NCBI GenBank assembly: GCA_947452685.1
Contig: CANGEF010000002.1
Span: forward strand, 1 to 46,541
Reading direction: 5' to 3'
Source: Flavobacteriales bacterium
GTDB lineage: Bacteria > Bacteroidota > Bacteroidia > Flavobacteriales_D > Sanyastnellaceae
Length of the DNA: 46,541 nucleotides
Position numbers and translations under genes: made by a program
Notes under the pieces: generated by a model
What the model saw: the letters and a program-made list of their open reading frames with translations, nothing else
Told to the model about the DNA's origin: nothing
Databases searched by the model: none
In this document: piece after piece, positions 28,123 through 37,481 of the stretch
Numbering within the stretch: position 1 is the stretch's first letter
Layout of the letters: the number at the start of each line of letters is the position of its first letter

Positions 28123-29049
28123 GTGAAAAAAGGATTGGTATTCAAAACAACAGGAAAATCTTACGACGTATTAATCGACGGAAAGATTGTGGTGTGTTCG
28201 CTGCGAGGAAAAATTCGCCTGCAGGGCCTTCGCACCACAAACCCTATTGCTGCTGGAGATTACGTAGATGTTGAAATGGACAGCGACGGCAACGGAAGTA
28301 TTCATCGCATTCACGACCGCACCAATTACATCATTCGAAAATCGGTGAACCTTTCCAAAGAAGCACAAATTATTGCAGCGAATATTACGCGTGCTTTCTT
28401 GCTTGTTACCATTGACCGTCCGCAAACCACACCTGGATTTATCGATCGATTTTTAGTTACGGCGGAAGCCTATCGCATTCCCGTTACATTGGTTTTTCAT
28501 AAGTGGGATGTCTTTTCAGACGAGGAAAAAGAGAAGGCCATTGACTTGGCTTCCATTTATAAAAGCATTGGATACGAGTTGTTATTTACAAGCATTGAAA
28601 CGGGACAAGGACTGAAAGAATTGAAAGAACTCATTGAAACCGGAACGTTTTTATTTTCGGGACACAGCGGTGTTGGGAAATCTTCGTTGGTTGGAAAAAT
28701 TTCTAATAACGAAGACATTCGCATTGGTGAAATCAGCGACTGGAGCGGGAAAGGACAACACACTACAACGTTTGCTGAAATATTTCCCTTGAGTGAAACT
28801 TCGTTTTTAATTGACACGCCCGGCATCAAAGGATTCGGATTGGTGAATTTCGAAGAGGAAATGTTAGCGAATTATTTTCCTGAATTTTTAGAATTATTAC
28901 CTGCATGCAAGTTCAACAATTGCAAGCACATTAACGAACCGAAGTGCGCTGTTCTAGAAGCATTGAGTGAAGGTGAGATTGCAGAATCGCGTTACATGAG
29001 TTATAGATCTATGTTAGAAAGCGAAACTGAAAAATACCGTTCTTCATGA
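28123..29049 (+). CDS. rsgA: Ribosome small subunit-dependent GTPase A
   Basis: Circularly permuted GTPase: HKWD, SGHSGVGKSSLVGKI, DTPGIKGFG, C-terminal Zn motif CKFNNCKHINEPKC. GTG start. Confidence 0.96.
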   Translation: MKKGLVFKTTGKSYDVLIDGKIVVCSLRGKIRLQGLRTTNPIAAGDYVDVEMDSDGNGSIHRIHDRTNYIIRKSVNLSKEAQIIAANITRAFLLVTIDRPQTTPGFIDRFLVTAEAYRIPVTLVFHKWDVFSDEEKEKAIDLASIYKSIGYELLFTSIETGQGLKELKELIETGTFLFSGHSGVGKSSLVGKISNNEDIRIGEISDWSGKGQHTTTFAEIFPLSETSFLIDTPGIKGFGLVNFEEEMLANYFPEFLELLPACKFNNCKHINEPKCAVLEALSEGEIAESRYMSYRSMLESETEKYRSS

Positions 29050-29741
29050 AATTTCAACTGTTCACCAACGAGCACTTTTTTATTATTGGCTTAACGATTT
29101 TCCTCTCACTTTTTTTTGTTTGGGTTGGAAGGAAATACGATAAATCGCGGGAAATACTGCGCTGGTTTTTCGGGATATTGTTGTTGACGAATATGGTCGT
29201 TTATCAGACGTATCGTTATCAAACAGGCTTGTGGGAAGTTCGTCACGATCTTCCTCTAGAGTTATGCAACCTTGCCAATATACTTGCAGCGTTAGCTCTG
29301 TTATTGAAGCGAAGGAGCATGGCGGAAATTGCATGGTGTTGGGTTATGACCGGCACATTGAATGGATTAATCACACCCGACTTCATGGGTGTATTTCCGG
29401 AAGTACCTTATGTCTCTTTCTTTATCGGACATGCAGGCTTAATCATCGCTACATCTTTTTTGGTTTTCGGAATGAAATTGTATCCGGAAAAAGGATCATG
29501 GTTGCGTGTTGTTCTTGCGTCACAAATTTATTTCGCAGTTGCCTTTTCAGTCAATAAAATTATCGGCAGCAATTACGGATACCTCATGCACAAACCCGAT
29601 GGCGGCAGCGCCATGGATTTCTTCGGTCCTTATCCGTATTATTTAATCACGCTCGAATGTTTGGGAGCGTTGTTGTTTTTCTTGGTGTTGTTGCCGTTTA
29701 GGAAGAAAAAAATGAGGGCAAAGAATCTCAATTTACAATGA
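29046..29741 (+). CDS. YwaF/TIGR02206 family integral membrane protein
   Basis: Six or more TM helices, LPLELCNLANI, WCWVMTGTLNGLITPD; ATGA overlap with rsgA. Confidence 0.8.
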   Translation: MKFQLFTNEHFFIIGLTIFLSLFFVWVGRKYDKSREILRWFFGILLLTNMVVYQTYRYQTGLWEVRHDLPLELCNLANILAALALLLKRRSMAEIAWCWVMTGTLNGLITPDFMGVFPEVPYVSFFIGHAGLIIATSFLVFGMKLYPEKGSWLRVVLASQIYFAVAFSVNKIIGSNYGYLMHKPDGGSAMDFFGPYPYYLITLECLGALLFFLVLLPFRKKKMRAKNLNLQ

Positions 29742-30643
29742 AAAAAATAATCATACTCGCTGGTGCGACAGGAAATTTAGGTGGTAAAATAGCAACTGCT
29801 TTATTAGCGAAAGGCGCAGAGGTCAGAGCAATCGTTCGACACGAAACTGATGCGATAAAAATAAAAAACTTAGAAGAAAAAGGTGTCTTAGTCTTTCGAG
29901 TTGATACGAGTAGTAAATCTGAAATTTCAAAACATTGTGCAGGTGCACACTGCATGGTTTCTGCGCTAGCTGGATTAAGAGAAACGGTTATAGATGCTCA
30001 AAAAGTATTTCTAGACGCAGCGGTTGAAGCCGGAGTTCCAAGATTTATTCCTAGCGACTACTCCAGTGATTTTACAAATCTCGTAAAGGGACAAAACAGA
30101 AATTTAGATTTCAGAAGAGAGTTCCACACGTATCTCGATTCGAAACCCATTCAAGCAACTACGATTTTTAACGGACCATTTATGGATTTGTTAACCACCG
30201 ACATGCCTTTGATACTTTTTAAACAAAAACGAATTCTGTGCTGGGGAAATCCAGATCAAATTGTAGAGTTCACTACCACCTTTAACGTGGCTGACTTCAC
30301 CGCTGAAGCGGCCCTCGACAGCAGCACTCCAAGATTTTTACGAATTGCTGGTGACCGACTTTCTTGCAACGACTTTGTGAAACTCCTTTCAGAAATTACC
30401 AACGAAAAATATAAATTATTCAGACCTGGAGGTATTGGTCTTCTGAATACTGTTATCGCATTAACACGATTCTTTTCACCCTCTAAAAATGAACTTTATC
30501 CTGCTTGGCAAGGAATGCAGTATATGCGTGACATGATGGAAGGAAGAATAATATTCCAAGAATATGACAACGACAGATATTCAAACGTCAATTGGACTTC
30601 TGCTAAAGAATTTTTAATTCAAGAAAAAATAGACGCGAAGTAG
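29738..30643 (+). CDS. NmrA-like NAD(P)-binding protein
   Basis: Rossmann IILAGATGNLGGKIATALLAKGAEVRAIVR; VPRFIPSDYSSDF; ATGA overlap with preceding gene. Confidence 0.87.
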   Translation: MKKIIILAGATGNLGGKIATALLAKGAEVRAIVRHETDAIKIKNLEEKGVLVFRVDTSSKSEISKHCAGAHCMVSALAGLRETVIDAQKVFLDAAVEAGVPRFIPSDYSSDFTNLVKGQNRNLDFRREFHTYLDSKPIQATTIFNGPFMDLLTTDMPLILFKQKRILCWGNPDQIVEFTTTFNVADFTAEAALDSSTPRFLRIAGDRLSCNDFVKLLSEITNEKYKLFRPGGIGLLNTVIALTRFFSPSKNELYPAWQGMQYMRDMMEGRIIFQEYDNDRYSNVNWTSAKEFLIQEKIDAK

Positions 30644-30662
30644 ACTGGCTGTTGAATTCAAA

Positions 30663-31544
30663 TTAATTCCAACTCGGAATCATTCCGCGTAGGCCCATAT
30701 CAACGACAGATTCGTTAGCACCTGGCTCCCACTTTCCATCTGGATTGGTGTCTATCCATTCAAAACTTTTGTTGGTCGAAAGTGAAAGCGTCACATAAAT
30801 ATCTTCTGTCTCGTTTCCGGTAATAACCAAGGGTGAAGAAAATCCGCCAGTTACAACACAACTCCCTTGAGGAATTGGAGACGTAGCGAACAATGGATTC
30901 GGAACAGTGGTTGCACCCGGAGGGGCTTGTCCTGAAGACACGTACGGAGTTCCTAAAACGCTCGTCTCGAATCCCCAATAACCTTGCAACACATCGTCGT
31001 TCACAGCCACCGATTGTGTATTGATTAAGTAGTTCGTGATATACGTGTTGAAACCAACAAAGCTTGCCACACGTCCTGTTAAATCGAATCCATTCGCCAA
31101 CAAGTTCACATCGTAATTCTGATACAACAACGAAGCACGAACGTATTCATAAGTACCTGGTGTAAATGAACTGATGGGAACAGCTACAAAAATTTCTCCC
31201 GGCGCATCAATTCGTGCTTGAGCAAAATCAATTGCATTGGCGCCACCAGCGGTTGTTTCGGCTGCGTGATATACAACTTTACCGGCGCCTAATGCTGTGT
31301 ACATGTTCGGCGCGAATTCAATGTAATGCGCAGATATTTTATGAAACAACGGACTTAATGCAGCATGTCCAGAAGGCACGGCTGAAGGCGCACCTAAGTT
31401 GTTCAATCGCTCCTGCGTTGAGTCTGTCACAATTTTTATGAAGACCATTGGAACCTCTAATGATCTTGGGTCGTCTTTGCAACGGTCGCAAGAAACCAAA
31501 ACCATCATCATTAAAAAAGCAAAAAGGAAATTCGATTTTTTCAT
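30663..31544 (-). CDS. Hypothetical lipoprotein
   Basis: Signal with lipobox MKKSNFLFAFLMMMVLVSCDRC. Confidence 0.75.
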   Translation of the reverse strand: MKKSNFLFAFLMMMVLVSCDRCKDDPRSLEVPMVFIKIVTDSTQERLNNLGAPSAVPSGHAALSPLFHKISAHYIEFAPNMYTALGAGKVVYHAAETTAGGANAIDFAQARIDAPGEIFVAVPISSFTPGTYEYVRASLLYQNYDVNLLANGFDLTGRVASFVGFNTYITNYLINTQSVAVNDDVLQGYWGFETSVLGTPYVSSGQAPPGATTVPNPLFATSPIPQGSCVVTGGFSSPLVITGNETEDIYVTLSLSTNKSFEWIDTNPDGKWEPGANESVVDMGLRGMIPSWN

Positions 31545-31572
31545 AAAGTGAAAATAAGATATTTTTCGAAAC

Positions 31573-33447
31573 TCAACTCATGTAAATCCACGCACTTTCA
31601 TAGGATTCTTGCATTTCAAAAAACTGAAGCATCTCCTGATAAAATGAATCTCCACCAATCGTTGCGCTATCGCCAATCACGATCAACTTCTTCCTAGCGC
31701 GAGTGAGCGCAACATTCATCCTGCGGTAGTCTTTCAAGAATCCAATTTCATTCTCATCGTTGCTTCGCACCAGAGAAATAATAACCACATCGGCCTCTTG
31801 CCCTTGAAACGAATCCACCGTATTAATCGTCACCTCCGCTTCTTTAAACACACGCTCCAACAACTCAATCTGCGCGCGATACGGTGAAATTAAGGCGCAT
31901 GAAAAAAACTGTTGCGTCTGTTCCTTCAACATCGAATACATTTTCATGGCCAATTCAGCTTCACCTTTGTTCATGCGCGAATTTCCCTCTGCTCCTGCTT
32001 CTTCGTTGTATCCTGTTCCAGCAGTGTCAATGAATTGAATTGGATTCAAATCGCCTTCCAACATGCGACGTGCAACGGAAATATCTGCAGTGAGCTTTCC
32101 TTCATAGAAATGCTTGTTGCTAAACGCCGCAATTTTTTCGTTCATGCGGTATTGCACATTCAGAAAATGCACGCCTTTTTCTATGCGTGCAGTTCTTTCC
32201 ATTAACGAAATGGCTAAGCCCTTCTGGGCTGCTTCATTCGAAAAAACAGTTGGAGGAAGTTGCAAGTGATCTCCAGCTAAAACCAATTTATTTCCTTTCG
32301 CAATCGGAATCCAACAGGCTGGTTCCAGCGCCTGCCCTGCTTCGTCGATCACAACCACATCGAACACGCGATCGCGAAGCATATCATTCGCAGACCCTAA
32401 GAGCGTGGTGCAAATCACATCGGCTTGATCTATGAGTCTATCCAATAAAAACAATTCCGTCTCGCGCGCTTCGCGCATCATTTCTTTTGCTTCCTTGAAA
32501 ATTAATTTGCGCTGCTCCGCTTCTTCTCTGCCAAACGAACGTTTGTATTTACTTCCCAACGAGCGCAATTCTTTCGCTCTTCTTTTCCATTCACGCACGC
32601 GCGAATAATCTTTGTCTTCCACCAATTTCACATCAACCGTAAATGCATTGGCTTTGGAATGAACTTTCGCCGGATTGCCCAAACGCAAAACTCTAATTCC
32701 TTTCTCCCCTAACCCTTCCACCAAATGATCCACCGCCGCATTGCTTGGCGCACAGCACAAGACTTTCTTTTTTAACCTTGCTAACTCTTGCATGGCATGA
32801 ATGAGCGTGGTGGTTTTTCCTGTGCCGGGAGGACCGTGAACCACACTCACAACCAAATCATTCACAACACCTCGTGCAGCTTCATTCTGCGAATCGTTCA
32901 AGTTTCCGTGTGAGCCGTTGTATTCAATTTCTGAAAGGCGTTTCTCTTCGGAAGTAATGGCATCTCGAATTTCAGCCAGGCGATTGTTCTTCGCGTTTAT
33001 GACATTGTTCAAAGCGGCAAACATTTCTTTGTACGATTTTTCATCGAAGGAAACATTCAGTCCTATTTTTCCATCGTCTGTCCAGTCGGGCAATTCATCT
33101 ACTCTGAATTGAATTTTCATTCGCGCCTGATCTACGAAAGCAATGGTTCCCTTCAGTGATTCACCTTGATGGTTTTCATGGTTGGAAAACAATTCAACGG
33201 GCTGACCGGATTGAAAGGAATGTTTTGCAGGACCGTTTGTTTTTTCTACGACTAAAAACGGATACGAACCGAAACCGAATCCATCTTCCACAATTTTCAA
33301 GGGGAACCAAGTGAGTCCTTCTTTTATTCGTGCATTCACCGGTTGCTCTTTCAATTGTTTTTGAAAGCGCGCCCAATCTTCATCGCGCTCTATTTTTAGA
33401 AGCTCCGCAAGATTTCCGAAATATGCTAAATTTTCTTGAATGGTCAT
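31573..33447 (-). CDS. DNA2/NAM7 (IGHMBP2-like) superfamily 1 helicase
   Basis: [73 protein letters not shown]. Confidence 0.94.
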   Translation of the reverse strand: MTIQENLAYFGNLAELLKIERDEDWARFQKQLKEQPVNARIKEGLTWFPLKIVEDGFGFGSYPFLVVEKTNGPAKHSFQSGQPVELFSNHENHQGESLKGTIAFVDQARMKIQFRVDELPDWTDDGKIGLNVSFDEKSYKEMFAALNNVINAKNNRLAEIRDAITSEEKRLSEIEYNGSHGNLNDSQNEAARGVVNDLVVSVVHGPPGTGKTTTLIHAMQELARLKKKVLCCAPSNAAVDHLVEGLGEKGIRVLRLGNPAKVHSKANAFTVDVKLVEDKDYSRVREWKRRAKELRSLGSKYKRSFGREEAEQRKLIFKEAKEMMREARETELFLLDRLIDQADVICTTLLGSANDMLRDRVFDVVVIDEAGQALEPACWIPIAKGNKLVLAGDHLQLPPTVFSNEAAQKGLAISLMERTARIEKGVHFLNVQYRMNEKIAAFSNKHFYEGKLTADISVARRMLEGDLNPIQFIDTAGTGYNEEAGAEGNSRMNKGEAELAMKMYSMLKEQTQQFFSCALISPYRAQIELLERVFKEAEVTINTVDSFQGQEADVVIISLVRSNDENEIGFLKDYRRMNVALTRARKKLIVIGDSATIGGDSFYQEMLQFFEMQESYESAWIYMS

Positions 33448-33457
33448 GGCTACAAAT

Positions 33458-33486
33458 AAATAAGGGGCGAATATCGCCCCTTATTT
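33458..33486 (-). terminator. Hairpin terminator candidate
   Basis: AAATAAGGGGCGA-ATA-TCGCCCCTTATTT, 13-bp stem between two minus-strand genes, downstream of the T9SS type B gene. Confidence 0.7.
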
Positions 33487-33502
33487 CAATACTATTGAAT
33501 GA

Positions 33503-35809
33503 TTATTTTCTCAAGAGGTGGAAGTAACCGGTGTAGTCTTCCAATTTTCCTGCAGGGGTAGTCACTTTCAAGATGTAGTAGTACACACCGTCGTTCAGGT
33601 CTTTCGGAGACCAATCGTTGTGGTAGTTTGTGTTTTCATAAACCAAATCTCCCCAACGACTGAACACTTGCACTTCCGCATTTTGGAAATATTGCAACGC
33701 ACTTCCGAAGCTTAACACCTCATTCAACACGTCGTTGTCTAAGGTTAAGATATTCGGCAAGAATACTTCGCAAGGAAGTGAAGTTACTTCATAGTTCGAA
33801 GTGCTGTTGAACAAACAGATGGGCTCAGAAATAGTAACACTGTATTGGAAAGGAGTGAATGGCACATTCGCATTCGAAGGGTAGTTTATTCCTACTGCTC
33901 CGGCCACGGCGCCTGTTGCATCTGACCACTGATACAAATAAGTTGGATCAATAAACGGAGCCGTCAGTAACATGTCTTCACCCATACAAATAGAGTCAGT
34001 AGAAAGCGGAGCGCTTGATGGTGTTAATGGGGTTACCAGCATTACATTATCGGTGACTGTACATTGAATATCGTCTATCGGGTGAACGGATAACGATACC
34101 TCCGAAGTCCCTGTTGCGCCGCTAAAGCTTGGGAATGGTATATTGGTCGCGTTCAATGAACCGCCGTTCGCACTAACAATGGACCAATCATAGATGTAGT
34201 TTATTCCTGATACTTGTCCAGATAAATTGCTCGTTAGGTTTACCGTGTTCAAGCAATAAGGTAAGTCGCCTCCTAGGTCTAAAACTGGAGGTGCGAAATA
34301 ATTTACACCAATAGTGTCTGTATAGGTACAACCAAAATTATCCAAAGCTGAAACAATGGCGTAGTAATCACCAGGAGCAGTTGGGTTGAATACTGCACCA
34401 CCACAATTGGCTACAGTGTTTGTAATTCCAGCACCTGTCCAAGAAAGAGAATCGCATGTGAATCCGAAAGACGGCGTAAACGACATCAATGGCGGATACA
34501 ATTGCGGAGCGAAGTCTACTGACCAGTCGAAAATCCAACCGTCATCAGAAGCCCACATGTCGCACACTTCAATGATCCAAGCGCCGTTTAACGGACACCC
34601 GATAAGATTTGTGAAGGGCTGAACAGAGTTGTAAGTTCCACTTGGCAATGTTGACCCTGCATTTGCCGCCCAAGTGCCTGCTGTGGCAGTTGGTGACCAA
34701 TAGTAATCATAACCTGTTCCGGCAGGATCTGCAGGACCGTTGATATCGATAGGCACTCCTAAGAACGTTCCGCTTCCACCTTGTTGGTGAACAACAATGG
34801 TTTGTCCATTTGGACAAATAAATGAAATAACGATATCACCCATGAAGCTGTGCTCAAAGTTGATGAAGAAGTCGGCGATGTCGGTTGCACTTTGAATGGT
34901 TTGACCAGCATTGAAACTGCCAAACAATAGTGTGTCTGAAAAGCACTGTGTCTGATCATCTGGAATGTACAAGGCTCCTCCGAAATTCGCGGTAGGAATT
35001 GCAGTCCAATAGGTCGGTGTAATCGATACAGCAAGGTTGATCTCTTGTCCAAGACAAGCTTGAAAATCATCTGCAGCAATGCTTATTGAAGGCTCTGTAT
35101 CTACCAGAACAAGTGCGTCGATTAAGTTAATGTTTCCGCAACCGTTCGTATCTAAAACATTTAGCTCTACCATGTAAGCTCCTGGCTGAGAGAATGAGTG
35201 AGAAACTATTGGCCATGAAGTATCGTCTGTTGTTCCGTCATCGAAATCCCACGTGTGACTTCCCATCACAGAACCTGGAGCGAAAACGGTTGGTGTTGCG
35301 TCGAAGGTCATGGTTTCACCTACACACAAATGTGTGGGTTGGAAATCTAATTGATCGGTTGTTACCGCTACCACCGGCGGAGTACAAGGAATACCGCAAG
35401 AGATTTCAGCACCAAAGTTTCCAACACTTGCATCGCCATCTGAAGTAAACAAGACTGTTAAGCAATTCGTTGGGTTACTTGAAGAAATAATCACACCACT
35501 TAAATCTACGCCGGTGTATGTACCAATTAACGGTGCAGATGGATCTCCACCGTTGAAGATGGCTATTTGGTCACCGGCACCAAGGCTGAATACATTAAAC
35601 TCTAAGTTTACTTGTCCAGGAATGGAATTATCTGAGCATATCACTGAAATAGCCACGACATTCGGGCCATAATCTGCAGCGCTTAATCCTGGATCCACCA
35701 AGAAACCACCGCAATCACTGATTGCTGCAGTTCCCACCGGGTACTCTTGCGCTGTTGCTTGAAAAACGGACAAGGCCGCTACGAAAAGGGAGAATAAAAC
35801 TTTTTTCAT
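33503..35809 (-). CDS. Multidomain secreted protein: CUB-like, PKD, proprotein-convertase P-like domain, gliding-motility/T9SS type B C-terminal domain
   Basis: Signal MKKVLFSLFVAALSVFQATAQ; PKD (GSHTWDFDDGTTDD..VSHSFSQPGAYMVELNV); P-like (FEHSFMGDIVISFICPNG...GAWIIEVCDMWASDDGWIFDWSVDF); C-term FLPNILTLDNDVLNEVL...VFSRWGDLVYEN...WSPKDLNDGVYYYILKV. Confidence 0.88.
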   Translation of the reverse strand: MKKVLFSLFVAALSVFQATAQEYPVGTAAISDCGGFLVDPGLSAADYGPNVVAISVICSDNSIPGQVNLEFNVFSLGAGDQIAIFNGGDPSAPLIGTYTGVDLSGVIISSSNPTNCLTVLFTSDGDASVGNFGAEISCGIPCTPPVVAVTTDQLDFQPTHLCVGETMTFDATPTVFAPGSVMGSHTWDFDDGTTDDTSWPIVSHSFSQPGAYMVELNVLDTNGCGNINLIDALVLVDTEPSISIAADDFQACLGQEINLAVSITPTYWTAIPTANFGGALYIPDDQTQCFSDTLLFGSFNAGQTIQSATDIADFFINFEHSFMGDIVISFICPNGQTIVVHQQGGSGTFLGVPIDINGPADPAGTGYDYYWSPTATAGTWAANAGSTLPSGTYNSVQPFTNLIGCPLNGAWIIEVCDMWASDDGWIFDWSVDFAPQLYPPLMSFTPSFGFTCDSLSWTGAGITNTVANCGGAVFNPTAPGDYYAIVSALDNFGCTYTDTIGVNYFAPPVLDLGGDLPYCLNTVNLTSNLSGQVSGINYIYDWSIVSANGGSLNATNIPFPSFSGATGTSEVSLSVHPIDDIQCTVTDNVMLVTPLTPSSAPLSTDSICMGEDMLLTAPFIDPTYLYQWSDATGAVAGAVGINYPSNANVPFTPFQYSVTISEPICLFNSTSNYEVTSLPCEVFLPNILTLDNDVLNEVLSFGSALQYFQNAEVQVFSRWGDLVYENTNYHNDWSPKDLNDGVYYYILKVTTPAGKLEDYTGYFHLLRK

Positions 35810-35810
35810 T

Positions 35811-36197
35811 TTACTTGGCTTTGTTGTTTATCAATTCTCTTTTGTACAAAGTCTCTAAACGCTTTGCTGAAAAAACCGTGATTACATAATCCGAATTCAT
35901 CCAACGGTAGGTTTTGGTTTCAATTTCATCGGGTTGCAAAGCCGGTGTATTATTTAAAGCATTGAACAACATGTTCGAGGTTGGAACAACCGACTCAAGT
36001 GATTGGCCCGATGTTAACTTCAGCTTTGGAGCGGTTGCCGCTTTCTCTGGAGCAAGGGTCACTGAAACCATATTGTTCTGTAAAAAATTCAACCAAGAAG
36101 CATCACTGTTGTGACGGTTGGTTATGTTCGATTGAGCGAACGAAATTCCAATTGTTCCAAGGAACAAAAAGAGAGAGAGCAGAATTTTCTTTTCCAT
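35811..36197 (-). CDS. Hypothetical secreted protein
   Basis: Signal MEKKILLSLFLFLGTIGISFAQ; 1-nt gap to the downstream T9SS type B gene. Confidence 0.75.
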   Translation of the reverse strand: MEKKILLSLFLFLGTIGISFAQSNITNRHNSDASWLNFLQNNMVSVTLAPEKAATAPKLKLTSGQSLESVVPTSNMLFNALNNTPALQPDEIETKTYRWMNSDYVITVFSAKRLETLYKRELINNKAK

Positions 36198-36296
36198 AAA
36201 AACAAAAATAGGTAATGTCTTGACAATTTCACTAAGAAAATAGTTGTCTATTCTTGAAATTCCTTTTCAAAAAAATAGGATATTCAAAAATATGTG

Positions 36297-36304
36297 TATA
36301 TTTG
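36297..36304 (+). promoter_or_regulatory. -7 promoter element upstream of tRNA-Lys
   Basis: TATATTTG matches Bacteroidota TAnnTTTG; 21 nt separate it from the tRNA. Confidence 0.6.
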
Positions 36305-36325
36305 CACCCGCTTTTAGATAAAGAT

Positions 36326-36398
36326 GATCTCGTAGCTCAGCTGGTAGAGCAATACACTTTTAATGTATGGGCCCTGGGTTCGAATCCCAGCGGGATCA
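36326..36398 (+). tRNA. tRNA-Lys (UUU)
   Basis: Cloverleaf: GATCTCG/CGGGATC acceptor, ATACA-CTTTTAA-TGTAT anticodon arm, CTGGG-TTCGAAT-CCCAG T arm; CCA not encoded. Confidence 0.97.
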
Positions 36399-36406
36399 CA
36401 AAACAA

Positions 36407-36438
36407 AAAACCTCTCAAGAAATTTGAGAGGTTTTTTT
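36407..36438. terminator. Intrinsic terminator between tRNA-Lys and SPFH gene
   Basis: ACCTCTCAA-GAAA-TTGAGAGGT with flanking A and T tracts. Confidence 0.9.
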
Positions 36439-36458
36439 TACGCCGAAACTTTTTCCAA

Positions 36459-37244
36459 TTAAGGATTGCCATCTGTGTTAATGAGCACATTGCCCACATT
36501 GGGACTTGTGATTATTATTTTCGCATTCGGCGAATTCGTTAAACTTCTTAGCGCTTCAATTTGATTGTACTGCAATTGCTTCTCTGTAAGGGAAGAATTA
36601 ATTATGTCTTGCGCCTGCTTAACGGCAGTTGCTTCAATGATCATTCTTTCGGCTTCTTTCTTTTGCTTTTCAATTACAAATTCCATTTGAAGAGCTGCTT
36701 GCTCTGCCATAACCTTGTTTTCAATGGCCTTCATCATTTGATCTGGAAGATCAATGTCTTTCAACAATACTGCGTCTACCACAAAGCCGTGAACCTCAAT
36801 GTGCATCGATAGTTCATCGAAAATAGCTTTTTCAATTTTCAATCGCTCTGTCGCATACAACTCCTTCGCTGAATAACGAGCAGAAATCTCTCGTGCCGTG
36901 GCTCTGAAATTACTTAGAACAATAATCTCTTCGTAATTTCTTCCAAATTGTGTGTAGATAGACTGTGCTCTTGAAGGATCTATGTGATAAAGCAAGGTTA
37001 TTTCTGCTTTAACACTCAACCCCTCTTTCGTTGGCAAAGGCAATACATTGAATTTCTCAATCGTTCGGGTGTCCATCTTAATCACCTTCGCAATAAACGG
37101 ATTGAAAAGCACGGGGCCACCCTTGTAGGTTTTCGTGGTTAATTTACCTAAGCGTTGCTTAATGGCTGTTTCGCCCGGTCTAACCACGGTGCACGCTGGT
37201 AGCAAAACAATTGCAGCCAGAAAAGGAATAAGAAGTTTTTTCAT
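36459..37244 (-). CDS. SPFH/prohibitin-family protein with lipoprotein signal
   Basis: MKKLLIPFLAAIVLLPACTVVRPGETAIKQRLGKL...; prohibitin-like core. True ATG at 37244; the ORF-track extension to 37391 is antisense tRNA-Leu. Confidence 0.87.
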   Translation of the reverse strand: MKKLLIPFLAAIVLLPACTVVRPGETAIKQRLGKLTTKTYKGGPVLFNPFIAKVIKMDTRTIEKFNVLPLPTKEGLSVKAEITLLYHIDPSRAQSIYTQFGRNYEEIIVLSNFRATAREISARYSAKELYATERLKIEKAIFDELSMHIEVHGFVVDAVLLKDIDLPDQMMKAIENKVMAEQAALQMEFVIEKQKKEAERMIIEATAVKQAQDIINSSLTEKQLQYNQIEALRSLTNSPNAKIIITSPNVGNVLINTDGNP

Positions 37245-37292
37245 GTCGCTATTTTTTATTGAACGAAAGTAGTGAGAAAGAAATGAGATGCG

Positions 37293-37300
37293 TACATTTG
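37293..37300 (+). promoter_or_regulatory. -7 promoter element upstream of tRNA-Leu
   Basis: TACATTTG (TAnnTTTG), 8 nt before the tRNA. Confidence 0.55.
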
Positions 37301-37308
37301 CACTCTTA

Positions 37309-37390
37309 GCCCTGGTGGTGAAATTGGTAGACACGCCATCTTGAGGGGGTGGTTCCGTAAGGTGTGCTGGTTCGAGTCCAGTCCAGGGCA
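37309..37390 (+). tRNA. tRNA-Leu (GAG)
   Basis: GCCCTGG/CCAGGGC acceptor, anticodon arm CCATC-TTGAGGG-GGTGG, long variable arm, CTGG-TTCGAGT-CCAG T arm. Confidence 0.95.
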
Positions 37391-37392
37391 CA

Positions 37393-37418
37393 AAGGGGAA
37401 ATTTTCCCCTTTTTTTTA
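37393..37418 (+). terminator. Intrinsic terminator after tRNA-Leu
   Basis: AAGGGGAAAATTTTCCCCTT-type hairpin (AAAGGGGAAA/TTTTCCCCTTT) followed by T tract. Confidence 0.85.
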
Positions 37419-37481
37419 TGCTTAAAAACAGAGTGTGCCTCTTGGAATAAGGTACTTTCGCAGTAAGATTGAAAGGACGAA

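Noticed and set aside
31573-33447. SF1 helicase as part of a defence system
   Set aside because: It is a stand-alone DNA2/NAM7 IGHMBP2-like helicase common in Bacteroidota cores; no nuclease or methylase partner is present.
36314-36499. Minus-strand ORF containing CDPAGIRTQGPYIKSVLLYQLSYE
   Set aside because: Antisense translation of tRNA-Lys.
37245-37391. N-terminal extension MPWTGLEPAHLTEPPPQDGVSTNFTTRA of the SPFH ORF
   Set aside because: It is the antisense translation of tRNA-Leu, a well-known annotation artefact; a good ATG with a lipoprotein signal lies at 37244.
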